Notes under the pieces: generated by a model
Databases searched by the model: none
The model's input: the letters and a program-made list of their open reading frames with translations, nothing else
What the model was told of the DNA's origin: nothing
In this document: in pieces, positions 27,692-38,117 of the stretch
How positions within the stretch are numbered: position 1 is the first letter of the stretch
How the letters are laid out: every line of letters starts with the position of its first letter
Source: Sphingobacteriales bacterium 44-61
GTDB taxonomy: Bacteria > Bacteroidota > Bacteroidia > Chitinophagales > Chitinophagaceae
Direction: 5' to 3'
Assembly (NCBI GenBank): GCA_001898405.1
Contig: MKTW01000002.1
Location: 430,167-494,166 of the forward strand
DNA: 64,000 nucleotides
Translations under genes and position numbers: made by a program

Positions 27692-28768
27692 ATGCAACAC
27701 CAATTCCTGCTTTATGGCGCTAATGGTTACACTGGCGAATTGATTGCCCGCTTTGCCGCACAATATGATCTTCAGCCCATACTCGCCGGAAGACGCAAAG
27801 AGGTCATTGAACCACTGGCAAAAAAGCTCGGCCTTCCCTATCGCATATTCGACCTGAACAATAAACCGGTACTTATTGAGGCTCTGAGAGAAGTGAAACT
27901 GATCGTGCATTGCGCCGGCCCCTATAACCATACTTACCAGCCTGTAATAGAAGCCTGCCTGGAAACGCAAACCCATTATATCGACCTCAATGGCGATCTT
28001 GATATTTTTGAAGCGATCAGGAAATACGACCAGCAGGCAAAGGAAAAAAACATCATGCTGCTGCCGGGATCTGGTTTTGATGTGGTGCCCACCGATTGTA
28101 TGGCTTTATGGCTGAAGAAAAAAATGCCGGATGCGAACCAGTTGGAGATCGCCTTTGCTATCACCGGCAGCCAGCTTTCAAGAGGCACTTCCCTCACCAC
28201 TGTATTAAAACTTGGCGAACCTGGTGCCACTCGAGAGAACGGCATCATTACTCCAGAACCTGTCGGCAAAAGAGGCCGCTGGATCGATTTTGCCACAGAT
28301 GCTTCAGGTGGCAAAAAAAGGCTTTTTGTAATGAGCATTCCCTGGGGTGATGTGTCTACTGCATATTTCTCCACTGGTATTCCCAATATCATCAGCTATA
28401 CAGGGATCCCTAAAGCAACATGGATCTTTTTAAAAGCGCAGGTATTGTTCAACTGGTTATTACGGACTCCGTTCATGCGGCGTATGATCAGGGGGATCAT
28501 CAACCGGCAATCACCAGGGCCCAATGATGTGATGCGGGATAAGGCTATCAGTCTTATCCAGGCGCAAGTAAAAAATGCAGATGGCAAAACTATCACAGGT
28601 AATATGCGCTGTCCCGAAGCTTATTCGCTGACGGCTTCAAGCATGTTACTGATCTCGAAAAAAATATTGAACGGAGATTTCAAAGCAGGATATCAAACCC
28701 CTTCAAGCGCCTATGGAGAAGACCTGGTAATGGAAATAGAAGGGGTAAGCAGGGAAATACAAAGCTGA
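27692..28768 (+). CDS. Saccharopine dehydrogenase-like / trans-acting enoyl reductase-like oxidoreductase
   Basis: A 358-residue NAD(P)-binding protein. The Rossmann motif is at the start (LLYGANGYTGELIARFAAQY), followed by LAGRRKEVIEPLAKKLGLPY and VHCAGPYNHTYQPVIEACLE, typical of the saccharopine-dehydrogenase NADP-binding family. The later region (PGSGFDVVPTDCMALWLKKK; GSQLSRGTSLTTVLKL) matches the subgroup that includes trans-acting enoyl reductases. The substrate is unknown. The frame is open to a TTG at 27644 and an ATG at 27659, but the Rossmann core fits the ATG at 27692. It converges with a hybrid kinase gene; a hairpin at 28764-28783 separates them. Confidence 0.83.
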   Translation: MQHQFLLYGANGYTGELIARFAAQYDLQPILAGRRKEVIEPLAKKLGLPYRIFDLNNKPVLIEALREVKLIVHCAGPYNHTYQPVIEACLETQTHYIDLNGDLDIFEAIRKYDQQAKEKNIMLLPGSGFDVVPTDCMALWLKKKMPDANQLEIAFAITGSQLSRGTSLTTVLKLGEPGATRENGIITPEPVGKRGRWIDFATDASGGKKRLFVMSIPWGDVSTAYFSTGIPNIISYTGIPKATWIFLKAQVLFNWLLRTPFMRRMIRGIINRQSPGPNDVMRDKAISLIQAQVKNADGKTITGNMRCPEAYSLTASSMLLISKKILNGDFKAGYQTPSSAYGEDLVMEIEGVSREIQS

Positions 28769-28783
28769 TCTGCAACGATCAGC
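28764..28783. terminator. Hairpin across convergent stops
   Basis: GCTGATC (28764-28770) and GATCAGC (28777-28783) form a 7-bp stem with a 6-base loop spanning both stop codons. On the minus strand it is followed by TTTGTATTTCC. It is a plausible but weak bidirectional terminator. Confidence 0.45.
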
Positions 28784-30218
28784 GATTAAAGACAATATTA
28801 AAGCTGGTACCGCATTTCATTTCACTTTCTACCTCGATTGTCGCGTTATGTGATTGAATGATAGAATAAGAAACAGACAAGCCAAGCCCTACCCCATTCT
28901 TTTTCAGGGTAAAGAACGGATCAAATAGTTTAGTAAGATATTCTTCAGGGATACCGGCACCATTGTCTGCGATCTTCACAACCGCTTTGTCTGGCCAGTT
29001 GATGACCTTTACACTCAGCTCACCTTTTCCCGATTCCATTGCTTCTACAGCATTGATCAGGATATTGGTAAACGCGATCACCAGTTTGGCCCTGTTTGCA
29101 GGTATGCTGACGACTATACCGGGGTAGCTTTTATTGAGATTTACTTTCTGCAAGTTCATTCTATCACGGATCATGTTAATGCTTTCATCCAGCATTTCCT
29201 GCAGACTGTGTTGCTGAAAAGTCAGTTCCAGTGGCTTGGTGAGATCAAGAAGTTCGGTAATGATATGATTGATACGTGTGCAGTTCCGCTTCATGATATC
29301 CATCAATGCCAGTTTTTCTTCTTCACTGTCCAACGGCATAGAGAAATGATCAATAGATAGGCTGATATTGTTCAGCGGGTTCCTGATCTCATGTGCAAGG
29401 GTGCGCATCAGCCGCTCATTCATGGCCAGTTTATGAGCCTGCAGATTGGCCATCTCTGCTTTCTTGATACTGGAGATATCGTGCAGGATGCCATGCACCT
29501 GTGGCCCATCATCATTATCACGGGAAAAAGCAAGGGAAAGAAGGCAGGCCTTTTTTTCATGTGCCGCATCTTCGATCTCAATTTCCAGGTCATGAAAATT
29601 TTTCTTCGCCTGTGCAAGCCTCATCACTTTCTCTCTTAGGTTCAGGTTTTTTATAAAATCAAGCAGGTTAAGACCGGTAAGCTGTTGATTGCTTAGCCGG
29701 AAAAGTATGGAAGCCGACCGGTTTGTTTCACGGAGTGAAAGGCGTTCATCTGCTATAAACACAGCGTCCTTGGATGTTTCGAAGAGGTTCCTGTATTTAT
29801 TTTTCCGTGCTTTGAGTTCCTTCAGATCGCCTGCGCGGGCCAGCGAATAACGGATACAGCGTTCCAGTTTTTCTATATTCAGTTCGGATTTGACGAGATA
29901 ATCTGTAGCACCGCTTTCCATGGCTTTTATATCGATCACTTTATTGCCCTTGCCCGTAAGAATAATAATAGGATCATCGAGGTCTTCAGCACTGGCGGCA
30001 TGCAAGAGGTCAAGTCCTGTATGACTGCCCAGGCGGTAATCAACAAAATAAATATCATAGGCCCTTTCCCGGATGATGCGGATGGCCGTATCATAATTCC
30101 TGCACCAGTCGATCCGGAACCAGGAACCTTCAATAGCTTTGATATGATCGGCGATGATAAAAAAATCGTCCTCATCGTCGTCAATGATAACAACTCTTAT
30201 TTCTTTCGCACTAAGCAT
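28779..30218 (-). CDS. Receiver-PAS-histidine kinase
   Basis: A 479-residue soluble protein with the order REC-PAS-HisKA-HATPase. The receiver (residues about 7-130) has VVIIDDDEDDFF, the phospho-Asp in YFVDYRLGSHTG near 58 and Lys in DYLVKSEL. The PAS segment (about 145-255) includes NLFETSKDAVFIADERL. The kinase has His near 276 (RTLAHEIRNPLNNISLSI), N box FTNILINAVEAMESG, G1 IADNGAGIPEEY and G2 NGVGLGLSVSYSI. A receiver at the front of a kinase suggests it is itself controlled by another kinase. The gene upstream (30218-30961) encodes a kinase and overlaps its start, so that is the likely donor. No DNA-binding domain. Confidence 0.92.
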   Translation of the reverse strand: MLSAKEIRVVIIDDDEDDFFIIADHIKAIEGSWFRIDWCRNYDTAIRIIRERAYDIYFVDYRLGSHTGLDLLHAASAEDLDDPIIILTGKGNKVIDIKAMESGATDYLVKSELNIEKLERCIRYSLARAGDLKELKARKNKYRNLFETSKDAVFIADERLSLRETNRSASILFRLSNQQLTGLNLLDFIKNLNLREKVMRLAQAKKNFHDLEIEIEDAAHEKKACLLSLAFSRDNDDGPQVHGILHDISSIKKAEMANLQAHKLAMNERLMRTLAHEIRNPLNNISLSIDHFSMPLDSEEEKLALMDIMKRNCTRINHIITELLDLTKPLELTFQQHSLQEMLDESINMIRDRMNLQKVNLNKSYPGIVVSIPANRAKLVIAFTNILINAVEAMESGKGELSVKVINWPDKAVVKIADNGAGIPEEYLTKLFDPFFTLKKNGVGLGLSVSYSIIQSHNATIEVESEMKCGTSFNIVFNR

Positions 30219-30961
30219 TAGTTAAGGCTTTGTGGTAAAAAAAGTACAATTCCAGCTCCTTCATTCTCTATTCCTTCTCCATAGATCACTCCATGGTATC
30301 TGTCTACGATCTTTTTGCATATTGCCAGGCCAATACCACTCCCGGGATATTCAGATTTTCCATGCAACCGTACAAAAGGATGGAATATCTTTTCTGCATC
30401 CTCCTGCTTAAAGCCGATCCCTTTATCCCGGATACTAATCTTATAAAATATGGTGCCATTTTGTAACAGGTGTTTCCTTTTTTCTTCGGTCGTTGCTTCT
30501 GCAGAAGTGATGGAGATAGATACAGGAGATTCTTTTTTGGAGAAGCGGACAGCATTTTCCAGCAGGTTATAAAACAGGAGGCGGTATGCTTCAGGATCAC
30601 CTTTCAGTACAGGAAGCTTACTCATATCTACATTGATCTCCCTTCCGGTATTTTTTTTCCTGAGCGAATCAATAATCTCTCTGACCGTTTCATCAATAGC
30701 TGTATTACCTTGCTCTGCAGTTGTTGGATAAGATTCCGCCAGCTTCAATAATCCTTCGATCATATTGCGCATGTCATCCACATTGGATTCGATCCGCGGG
30801 ATATATTCTGCCCCTTCTGTTCCCGGCCTGATCTTTTCTTTCATCCGTTCAAGCAATACCATAAGCTTACGCAAAGGAGCATCCAGGTCGTGTGCCGCAT
30901 GATGAATAAATTCCTCATATCCTGTTGAAAAAATTGTCAGTTGGTCTTGGTTTTCTTTCAC
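30218..30961 (-). CDS. Short soluble sensor histidine kinase
   Basis: A 247-residue kinase without membrane segments or a sensor domain. The phosphoacceptor His is near residue 18 (FIHHAAHDLDAPLRKLMVLL), of the type seen in phytochrome-related kinases. The ATPase domain has LLFYNLLENAVRFSKK (N box), IRDKGIGFKQEDAEKIFHPF (G1/F box) and GSGIGLAICKKIVDRY (G2). Start and stop with the next gene overlap by one base, so the pair is cotranscribed. Lacking a sensor, it probably receives its cue through another protein. It is divergent from a single-domain receiver gene at 31107. Confidence 0.88.
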   Translation of the reverse strand: MKENQDQLTIFSTGYEEFIHHAAHDLDAPLRKLMVLLERMKEKIRPGTEGAEYIPRIESNVDDMRNMIEGLLKLAESYPTTAEQGNTAIDETVREIIDSLRKKNTGREINVDMSKLPVLKGDPEAYRLLFYNLLENAVRFSKKESPVSISITSAEATTEEKRKHLLQNGTIFYKISIRDKGIGFKQEDAEKIFHPFVRLHGKSEYPGSGIGLAICKKIVDRYHGVIYGEGIENEGAGIVLFLPQSLN

Positions 30962-31106
30962 TATCCAAAAAATTTGATGAAGGAATAACCGGCATACAAT
31001 ATATCGTCACGCCGTCTGTTATAAGAAAAGAATAACGGCTATTGAAGGCTAGCGCTCTGTGTTTAAGGTGTCCGGGATACATTAAATTTACCCTCAAAAC
31101 GTAGCG

Positions 31107-31448
31107 ATGCTAAAGTTAAAAGTTTTATTCGTGGATGATGAAATAGATTTTTGCTTACTGATGAAGAACTATTTTACCAAGAAGAACTACGAAGTATTTT
31201 TAGCGTATACATTGACAGATGGTTTGGCGCAGATTGAAACTGTTGGCCCCGATATCTTGTTTTTGGATAATAACCTGCCCGACGGTAAAGGCTGGGATCA
31301 CGTGGAATATATTGTAGAAAAAAATCCCCATATCCGCTTATACCTTGCAAGCGCACATTATAAAGGAGAAAAATTATTTTCCGACTACCCACAGGTTACT
31401 ATCTGGGAAAAGCCACTCTCCATGTCGATGCTCCACACTACTTTCTGA
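31107..31448 (+). CDS. Single-domain response regulator
   Basis: A 113-residue protein that is only a receiver: VLFVDDEIDFCLLMK at the start (acidic pair), phospho-Asp in ILFLDNNLPDGKGWDH near 53, LASAHYKG after strand 4 and Lys in IWEKPLSM. No output domain is attached. Such proteins shuttle phosphate between kinases or act by binding a partner. It is divergent from the short kinase gene at 30961 and ends 4 bases before the stop of a second single-domain receiver gene on the opposite strand. Confidence 0.88.
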   Translation: MLKLKVLFVDDEIDFCLLMKNYFTKKNYEVFLAYTLTDGLAQIETVGPDILFLDNNLPDGKGWDHVEYIVEKNPHIRLYLASAHYKGEKLFSDYPQVTIWEKPLSMSMLHTTF

Positions 31449-31452
31449 CTCC

Positions 31453-31872
31453 TTATTCAACACGTCCACAAAAGGTCAACATGAACCTGACCGTTTCAAC
31501 GAAATCCTTTACATTATCCGGCTTGATCACGTAATCAACTGCGCCAAGTTCCAGGCATTTATTCTTGTAAGTATCTGAACCAGAAGTGCTCCATATAATT
31601 TTGGGAATAGAGTTATACCGGTCATTCAGCTTTAAATGTTCCAGTATTGCTGCACCGTTCAACTCCGGTATATTATAATCCAGCACCAGTAAGCAGGGCA
31701 GCTCGTTGTCAGCCAGTGCTTCCAGCATTGCCAGCAATTTGCGTCCTTTATCGATGAACAATAAGTCGAATGAATTATCCAGCACAGAAAAAGTCTCTTT
31801 CAGAAAATCAATATCATCAATATCATCTTCACCAAATATGATCGTACGGTTGTTAGCTTGGTTGATTGGCAC
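31453..31872 (-). CDS. Single-domain response regulator, Rcp1-like
   Basis: A 139-residue receiver with FGEDDIDDIDFLKE, phospho-Asp in LLVLDYNIPELNGAAILEHL near 65, the Ser of IIWSTSGSD, and Lys in VDYVIKPDN. The insert between strand 1 and the Asp (LLFIDKGRKLLAMLEAL) and the YNIPELNG segment are typical of the Rcp1-type receivers that pair with phytochrome-like kinases, consistent with the phytochrome-type His box in the nearby short kinase. No output domain. Convergent with the 31107 gene. Confidence 0.88.
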   Translation of the reverse strand: MPINQANNRTIIFGEDDIDDIDFLKETFSVLDNSFDLLFIDKGRKLLAMLEALADNELPCLLVLDYNIPELNGAAILEHLKLNDRYNSIPKIIWSTSGSDTYKNKCLELGAVDYVIKPDNVKDFVETVRFMLTFCGRVE

Positions 31873-31979
31873 AGTTTTTTGGGATTATTAGGGTTACGAA
31901 AGTTAAGACTTATTTGCATTTCTATCCTTGCTCTCCGTCCTTTATTTATAGCTCAATCCCAAAACCGAAATAAACCCGG

Positions 31980-33836
31980 ATGAAAAAGAAACCAACCTCA
32001 CTGCCTTTGGCTACCGCTGTAGGTTTGGCCGACACGCAAACGCCCACCACTGACTCTTCCCGGAAAAGCCGGGCAAAAAAAACAACTGGCGATAACAATA
32101 ACCATTCTCCCCATACAGATCGACTGGATGAACGCGCTTTACTAAAAGTATTGACCGAAGTAAGATCAGGCAACTTCAGCGTTCGCATGCCTATCGATCA
32201 ACTGGGTATGGCAGGAAAAATATGCGATACGTTTAATGAGATCATCTCACTCAATGAAGCATTGGTAGAAGAACTGACCCTGGCCCGTAATACTATCGGC
32301 AAACAGGGGCATTTGAATCACCGTGTTGAACTTCCCCGGTCGGCCCGCGGCTCCTGGGCCACCAGCGTTGCTTCTATCAATACGCTTATATCTGACCTGG
32401 TGCATCCTACCATTGAGATCGCACATGTGATCAGTTCTGTTGCAAAAGGAAACCTCTCGCAAGAAATGCCTTTAAAGATCGGCGAGCACGCGTTGCAGGG
32501 TGAGTTTGCAAAAATTGCTGCTGAGGTAAATGACATGGTGAAACAATTGAATCTCTTCTCCATGGAAGTAACCCGTGTAGCAAGAGAAGTAGGCTCTGAA
32601 GGAAAACTTGGCGGGCAGGCTAAAGTAAAAGGTGTAGCCGGCGTGTGGAAAGACCTGACCGATTCCGTAAACCTGATGGCAGGTAACCTTACCGCACAGG
32701 TGCGCAGTATTGCTGAAGTGACCACTGCTGTAGCAAAAGGTGATCTCCGTAAAAAGATCACCGTGGACGTACAGGGAGAGATACTCGAATTGAAAAACAC
32801 CATTAATACCATGGTGGACCAGCTCAACTCCTTCTCTTCGGAAGTAACACGTGTGGCACGTGAAGTGGGTACTGATGGTAAGCTCGGCGGACAGGCAGAA
32901 GTAAAAGGTGTAGCCGGTACCTGGAAAGACTTAACTGATTCAGTTAACCAAATGGCATCCAACCTTACAGGGCAGGTGCGCAATATCGCGGAAGTGACAA
33001 CGGCAGTGGCGCGAGGCGACCTCTCAAGAAAAATTACCGTAGACGTAAAAGGCGAGATCCTTGAATTGAAGAATACCATCAACACCATGGTGGATCAGCT
33101 TAACTCCTTCTCTGCAGAAGTAACACGTGTGGCGCGTGAAGTAGGCTCCGAAGGTAAGCTCGGTGGGCAAGCCACCGTAAAAGGCATTGGTGGCGTATGG
33201 AAAGATCTGACAGACTCCGTGAATCAGATGGGCTCCAATCTTACTGCACAAGTACGCAATATCGCGGAAGTAACAACCGCTGTTGCCCGCGGTGACCTTT
33301 CAAGAAAGATCACCGTGGATGTAAAAGGTGAGATCCTTGAATTGAAAGACACCATCAATACCATGGTGGACCAGCTTAATTCCTTTGCATCAGAAGTGAC
33401 GCGTGTGGCGCTGGAAGTAGGTACGGAAGGTAAACTCGGCGGACAAGCCAAAGTGCAGGACGTTGGCGGCACCTGGAAAGACCTGACAGAATCTGTGAAC
33501 CTGATGGCATCCAATCTTACCGCTCAGGTGCGCAATATTGCAGAAGTTACAACGGCCGTAGCGAAAGGTGATCTGTCGAGAAAGATCACCGTGGATGTAA
33601 AAGGTGAGATCCTTGAATTGAAAGACACCATCAATACCATGGTGGACCAGCTCAACTCCTTTGCATCAGAAGTAACACGCGTGGCGCTGGAAGTGGGTAC
33701 GGAAGGTAAACTCGGCGGACAAGCCAAAGTGCAGGATGTTGGCGGCACCTGGAAAGACCTGACAGAATCTGTGAACCTGATGGCATCCAATCTTACCGCT
33801 CAGGTGCGCAATATTGAGAAGTTACAACGGCCGTAG
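31980..33836 (+). CDS. Giant HAMP-repeat hybrid kinase, N-terminal part (frameshifted)
   Basis: The first 618 residues of a kinase that should continue to 38107. After a Lys/Thr-rich start and a leading HAMP-like segment ([20 protein letters not shown]), it is built from 92-residue units, each with two HAMP modules: [23 protein letters not shown] and [24 protein letters not shown]. Five units lie in this part. There are no membrane segments, so the protein is cytoplasmic. In unit five, the sequence after CGCAATATTG lacks one C present in the preceding unit (between 33816 and 33817), which changes the frame to EKLQRP and a stop. Restoring that base gives a 2042-residue protein. The repeat pattern resembles fungal group III osmosensing kinases. 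Confidence 0.9.
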   Translation: MKKKPTSLPLATAVGLADTQTPTTDSSRKSRAKKTTGDNNNHSPHTDRLDERALLKVLTEVRSGNFSVRMPIDQLGMAGKICDTFNEIISLNEALVEELTLARNTIGKQGHLNHRVELPRSARGSWATSVASINTLISDLVHPTIEIAHVISSVAKGNLSQEMPLKIGEHALQGEFAKIAAEVNDMVKQLNLFSMEVTRVAREVGSEGKLGGQAKVKGVAGVWKDLTDSVNLMAGNLTAQVRSIAEVTTAVAKGDLRKKITVDVQGEILELKNTINTMVDQLNSFSSEVTRVAREVGTDGKLGGQAEVKGVAGTWKDLTDSVNQMASNLTGQVRNIAEVTTAVARGDLSRKITVDVKGEILELKNTINTMVDQLNSFSAEVTRVAREVGSEGKLGGQATVKGIGGVWKDLTDSVNQMGSNLTAQVRNIAEVTTAVARGDLSRKITVDVKGEILELKDTINTMVDQLNSFASEVTRVALEVGTEGKLGGQAKVQDVGGTWKDLTESVNLMASNLTAQVRNIAEVTTAVAKGDLSRKITVDVKGEILELKDTINTMVDQLNSFASEVTRVALEVGTEGKLGGQAKVQDVGGTWKDLTESVNLMASNLTAQVRNIEKLQRP

Positions 33837-35310
33837 CGAAAGGTGATCTGTCGAGAAAGATCACCGTGGATGTAAAAGGCGAGATCCTTGAATTGAAGAA
33901 TACCATCAATACCATGGTGGACCAGTTGAATGCATTCGGTTCCGAAGTATTCCGTGTAGCGCGTGAAGTGGGTTCTGAAGGCCAGCTTGGCGGACAGGCC
34001 GATGTGCCGGGCGTGGAAGGACTTTGGAAAGATCTTACTGACTCTGTAAATAAAATGGCATCCAATCTTACTTCACAGGTACGCAATATTGCGGAAGTGA
34101 CCACTGCTGTAGCAAATGGTGATCTCTCCCGTAAAATTGAAGTGAATGTAAAAGGCGAGATCCTTGAATTGAAGAATACCATTAACACGATGGTGGAACA
34201 ACTCCGCGCTTTTGCTTCCGAAGTAACACGCGTGGCACGTGAAGTAGGTACAGAAGGAAAGCTCGGCGGGCAAGCCCATGTACCCGGTGTGGCAGGTACC
34301 TGGAAGGACTTAACTGATTCTGTAAATCAGATGGCATCCAACCTTACCAACCAGGTGCGTAACATTGCTGAAGTAGCGATCGCTGTTGCCAATGGAGATA
34401 TGTCGCGAAAGATCACCGTGGATGTGCGCGGTGAGATCCTTCAGCTCAAAGAAACCCTCAACACGATGGTGGACCAGTTACGTGCCTTCGCTTCCGAAGT
34501 AACACGCGTGGCCCGTGAAGTAGGTACTGATGGTAAACTCGGTGGGCAGGCATTCGTACCCGGTGTTGCCGGTACCTGGAAAGACCTGACGGATTCTGTG
34601 AACCAGATGACAGGTAACCTTACTGACCAGGTGCGCAATATCGCAGAAGTAACCAAGGCAGTAGCATCAGGTGATCTTACCAAAAAAGTAACGATCGATG
34701 TGAAAGGTGAAATCTTTGATCTGAAGAATACCATCAACACCATGGTAGACCAGCTCAACTCCTTTGCATACGAAGTAACGCGCGTGGCACGTGAAGTAGG
34801 TACTGATGGTAAATTGGGGGGACAGGCTGAAGTACAAGGCGTGGCTGGCACCTGGAAAGACCTTACTGACTCAGTGAACATGATGGCTACCAACCTTACC
34901 AACCAGGTGCGGGGTATTGCCAAAGTGGTGACCGCCGTGGCAACGGGTAACCTTAAACAAAAGCTATCCATTGTATCGCGTGGTGAAGTGGCACAGCTGA
35001 TTGATACCATCAATGAAATGATCGATACACTGGCAGTGTTTGCCGACCAGGTGACAACAGTGGCACGTGAAGTGGGTGTGGAAGGAAGATTGGGAGGCCA
35101 GGCCAATGTACCAGGAGCGTCCGGTATCTGGAAAAACCTGACAGAAAACGTGAACCAGTTGGCGGAAAACCTGACCACACAGGTACGTGCTATTTCTGAA
35201 GTAGCTTCTGCTGTAACCAAAGGCGACCTTACACAGATGATCCTGGTGCAGGCAAAAGGCGAAGTGGAAGAGTTGAAAGACACGATCAACCAGATGATCG
35301 CCAACCTGAA
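32560..35310 (+). repeat. Tandem 276-bp repeats encoding double-HAMP units
   Basis: About ten in-frame units of 276 bases (92 residues) run through the kinase gene; each carries GKLGGQA-like and [13 protein letters not shown] landmarks. The units starting at 33303 and 33579 are nearly identical: I count seven differences, all synonymous, and both share an Arg-to-Leu change ([11 protein letters not shown]). The offset to the next unit is 275, exposing the one-base deletion. Confidence 0.9.
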
Positions 35311-38107
35311 ACAAACCACACTGCGCAACCAGGAGCAGGACTGGCTGAAATCGAACCTGGCAAAGCTTACCCAGATGCTGCAGGGACAAAAAGATCTGAA
35401 TACGGTAACACGCCGTATCCTTTCAGAACTGGCACAAGTGGTGAATGCACAGAAAGGCATGTTCTATATTCTTCAACAGCATGAAGGCACCAAACACCAT
35501 AGCCTGAAATTATTTGCAGCCTATGCTTTCGGTGAAGAAGTGAATGCCTCAAGGGAATTTGCCCTGGGAGAAGGTTTGGTAGGACAATGCGCTCTCGAAA
35601 AAGAACGCATCCTTATAACCAACATCCCTAAGAGCTATATCAATAAGATCGGTTCAGGATTGGGGAAAGCCTCCCCTGCCAACCTGATCGTGTTGCCGGT
35701 GTTGTTTGAAAAAGAGATCAAGGCAGTGATCGAGCTTGCTTCATTTGATACATTCAGTGAAACACACCTTGACTTCCTAAGCCAGTTGACAGAAAGTATC
35801 GGCATTGTATTGAACACCATCGAGGCCAATACCCGTACCGAAAGCCTGCTGGAACAATCCCAATCACTGGCTGAAGAATTGAGAAGGACCAACGAAGAGC
35901 TGCAGGATAAAGCACATCTTCTTGCAAAACAAAAAGAAGAAGTGGAAGGAAAGAACAAGGAAGTGGAAGAAGCGAGATTATCGCTGGAAGAAAAAGCAGA
36001 ACAATTGCAGCTCACGTCAAAATATAAATCCGAATTCCTGGCGAATATGTCGCATGAATTGCGGACACCATTGAACTCACTGTTGATCCTTGCACAACAA
36101 CTTTACGAAAATCATGAAGGCAATCTTTCGGAAAAACAGGTAGGCTATGCAAAAACCATTCACAGTTGCGGCGATGACCTTATCCAACTGATCAATGACA
36201 TCCTGGACCTTTCCAAGATCGAATCCGGTTATATTTCTACAGACTTCACCCATCTTCCCTTCAGGGATATCACCAGCTTTGTGGAAACAACTTTCAAACA
36301 TATTTCTGAAAACAGGAATCTTCGCTTCCGCATCGAATTGGATGATAAACTTCCGCTTAGTCTTGAAACAGATGCTCAAAGGCTTAACCAGATCCTTAAG
36401 AACCTTCTATCCAATGCCTTTAAGTTTACTGAAAAAGGTGAAGTACGTTTCAGGATATTTGAAACCGACCGCAACTGGAGGCAAAGCAACCCCAGTCTTG
36501 ATAATGCTAAGCAAGTAGTGGCCTTTGAGATACAGGACACTGGTATCGGCATCAGCAAAGACAAACAGAATATTATTTTCGAGGCATTTCAGCAGGCAGA
36601 GGGTTCTACCAGCCGCAAGTATGGGGGAACAGGTCTTGGACTATCAATCAGCCGGGGCCTGGCCGATTTGCTTGGCGGTTCCATTGAGCTGAGTAGCGAA
36701 GCAGGTCAGGGCAGCACATTCACGCTGTTCCTGCCCATCGATTATAACCCTGCTCTTGTGAAACGGGAGAAGCAAAGCAGTCTTCAGATAAGCGAATACA
36801 AACTGGCAGACGGGATCGCCGTATCAGATTCACTGCAATCAGTACCTACCATCAAGGTGAATGAAACAAAAGACCTTGATGCAATGAACGAGATCATTAA
36901 TGAGACCGGTGATGACCGCACTAATATTATTACCGGAGACAAGGTGGTACTTGTGATTGAAGATGATCTCCGCTTTGGCAAGATCATGATCGAGAAAGCA
37001 CATGAAATGAATCTGAAAGTAGTGATCGCTACGAGTTTCGGACATGTATTTGACCTGGTAAACAAATACAATCCTATTGCCGTTACACTGGACGTTAAAC
37101 TTCCTGATGCCAGCGGCTGGAGGATACTTGACCTTTTCAAAAACGATATCACCCTCCGCCATATACCCATACACCTGATTTCAGGCGAAGAGAACCGTTT
37201 GCTGGCCATGCACAGGGGTGCAAGGAGTTTCTACCTGAAGCCATTAAAAGCCGAAGCGCTTGATACATTATTTACAGATATCGAAACATACAGCCGGTCG
37301 GAACAAAAAAGACTGCTGGTGGTGGAAGACAATGAACTGGACTCATCAAGAATAGCTAAAATAATGACCAATAATGGTCATATCAATATTGATATTGCCA
37401 ATTCAGGTGCAACAGCTTTGAAAAAAATCAGGGAAACCGTTTATGACGGGGTCATTGTTGATTATATGTTGCCGGATATTGGCGGTATGGAACTGATCAC
37501 TAAAATAGCCGGTCACCGGAAAATGCAACCCGTGCTGGTGTATTCAGCCCGTGATTTCTCTTCCAAAGAAAGAACACAGCTAAAACAATATTCAAACCGC
37601 ATCCTTTTGAAAGATGTCAACTCACTCGATCTCCTGCTCGACGAAGTGGTAGTTTTATTGCATATCGATCATAAATCACTGTTGCCGGAAAATCAACGGC
37701 TGATCGAGAATCTCCGGTCCAAGAATGATGTGCTCTCTAACAAGAAGGTACTGGTGGTTGATGATGATGTGCGCAACCTCTTTGCCCTGACTACAGCCTT
37801 TGAACGGTATAATATCCATACCATCACAGCAGAAAGCGGCCAGGAAGCCATGCGTATACTGGAAGAGGATAATAATATCGATATTGTGTTGATGGATATT
37901 ATGATGCCGGAAATGGACGGCTATGAAACAACGCAAAAAATAAGACGCGAACATAAAAATACCAGTCTCCCTATTATTGCTGTAACAGCCAAAGCAATGA
38001 AAGGCGACCGGGAAAAATGCATTGAAGCAGGAGCTTCTGATTATATCACCAAGCCGGTGAAAATAGATCAGTTGCTATCGCTGATGCGTATTTGGCTCTA
38101 TAAATAA
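33866..38107 (+). CDS. Giant HAMP-repeat hybrid kinase, C-terminal part (GAF-HisKA-HATPase-REC x3)
   Basis: The continuation of the frameshifted kinase; the first Met of this frame is inside a HAMP module, so this is not a natural start. It holds five more double-HAMP units, a GAF domain (residues about 510-655; [12 protein letters not shown]), a coiled coil, and a kinase with His at residue 730 ([20 protein letters not shown]). The ATPase domain has [33 protein letters not shown] and [19 protein letters not shown]. Three receivers follow, with phospho-Asp in [25 protein letters not shown] and [13 protein letters not shown]. No DNA-binding domain. The next gene, 10 bases on, is a receiver-kinase, so phosphate may pass between them. 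Confidence 0.92.
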   Translation: MDVKGEILELKNTINTMVDQLNAFGSEVFRVAREVGSEGQLGGQADVPGVEGLWKDLTDSVNKMASNLTSQVRNIAEVTTAVANGDLSRKIEVNVKGEILELKNTINTMVEQLRAFASEVTRVAREVGTEGKLGGQAHVPGVAGTWKDLTDSVNQMASNLTNQVRNIAEVAIAVANGDMSRKITVDVRGEILQLKETLNTMVDQLRAFASEVTRVAREVGTDGKLGGQAFVPGVAGTWKDLTDSVNQMTGNLTDQVRNIAEVTKAVASGDLTKKVTIDVKGEIFDLKNTINTMVDQLNSFAYEVTRVAREVGTDGKLGGQAEVQGVAGTWKDLTDSVNMMATNLTNQVRGIAKVVTAVATGNLKQKLSIVSRGEVAQLIDTINEMIDTLAVFADQVTTVAREVGVEGRLGGQANVPGASGIWKNLTENVNQLAENLTTQVRAISEVASAVTKGDLTQMILVQAKGEVEELKDTINQMIANLKQTTLRNQEQDWLKSNLAKLTQMLQGQKDLNTVTRRILSELAQVVNAQKGMFYILQQHEGTKHHSLKLFAAYAFGEEVNASREFALGEGLVGQCALEKERILITNIPKSYINKIGSGLGKASPANLIVLPVLFEKEIKAVIELASFDTFSETHLDFLSQLTESIGIVLNTIEANTRTESLLEQSQSLAEELRRTNEELQDKAHLLAKQKEEVEGKNKEVEEARLSLEEKAEQLQLTSKYKSEFLANMSHELRTPLNSLLILAQQLYENHEGNLSEKQVGYAKTIHSCGDDLIQLINDILDLSKIESGYISTDFTHLPFRDITSFVETTFKHISENRNLRFRIELDDKLPLSLETDAQRLNQILKNLLSNAFKFTEKGEVRFRIFETDRNWRQSNPSLDNAKQVVAFEIQDTGIGISKDKQNIIFEAFQQAEGSTSRKYGGTGLGLSISRGLADLLGGSIELSSEAGQGSTFTLFLPIDYNPALVKREKQSSLQISEYKLADGIAVSDSLQSVPTIKVNETKDLDAMNEIINETGDDRTNIITGDKVVLVIEDDLRFGKIMIEKAHEMNLKVVIATSFGHVFDLVNKYNPIAVTLDVKLPDASGWRILDLFKNDITLRHIPIHLISGEENRLLAMHRGARSFYLKPLKAEALDTLFTDIETYSRSEQKRLLVVEDNELDSSRIAKIMTNNGHINIDIANSGATALKKIRETVYDGVIVDYMLPDIGGMELITKIAGHRKMQPVLVYSARDFSSKERTQLKQYSNRILLKDVNSLDLLLDEVVVLLHIDHKSLLPENQRLIENLRSKNDVLSNKKVLVVDDDVRNLFALTTAFERYNIHTITAESGQEAMRILEEDNNIDIVLMDIMMPEMDGYETTQKIRREHKNTSLPIIAVTAKAMKGDREKCIEAGASDYITKPVKIDQLLSLMRIWLYK

Positions 38108-38117
38108 TAAGTAGCAG

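Noticed and set aside
27614..27976. 120-codon minus-strand frame opposite the saccharopine-like gene
   Set aside because: It is antisense to a clear Rossmann-fold gene and has no domain character of its own.
32318..35460. Long minus-strand open frames opposite the HAMP kinase
   Set aside because: They recur with the 276-base repeat, are Ser/Thr/Arg-rich low-quality protein, and mirror the coding repeats on the plus strand; they are shadows.
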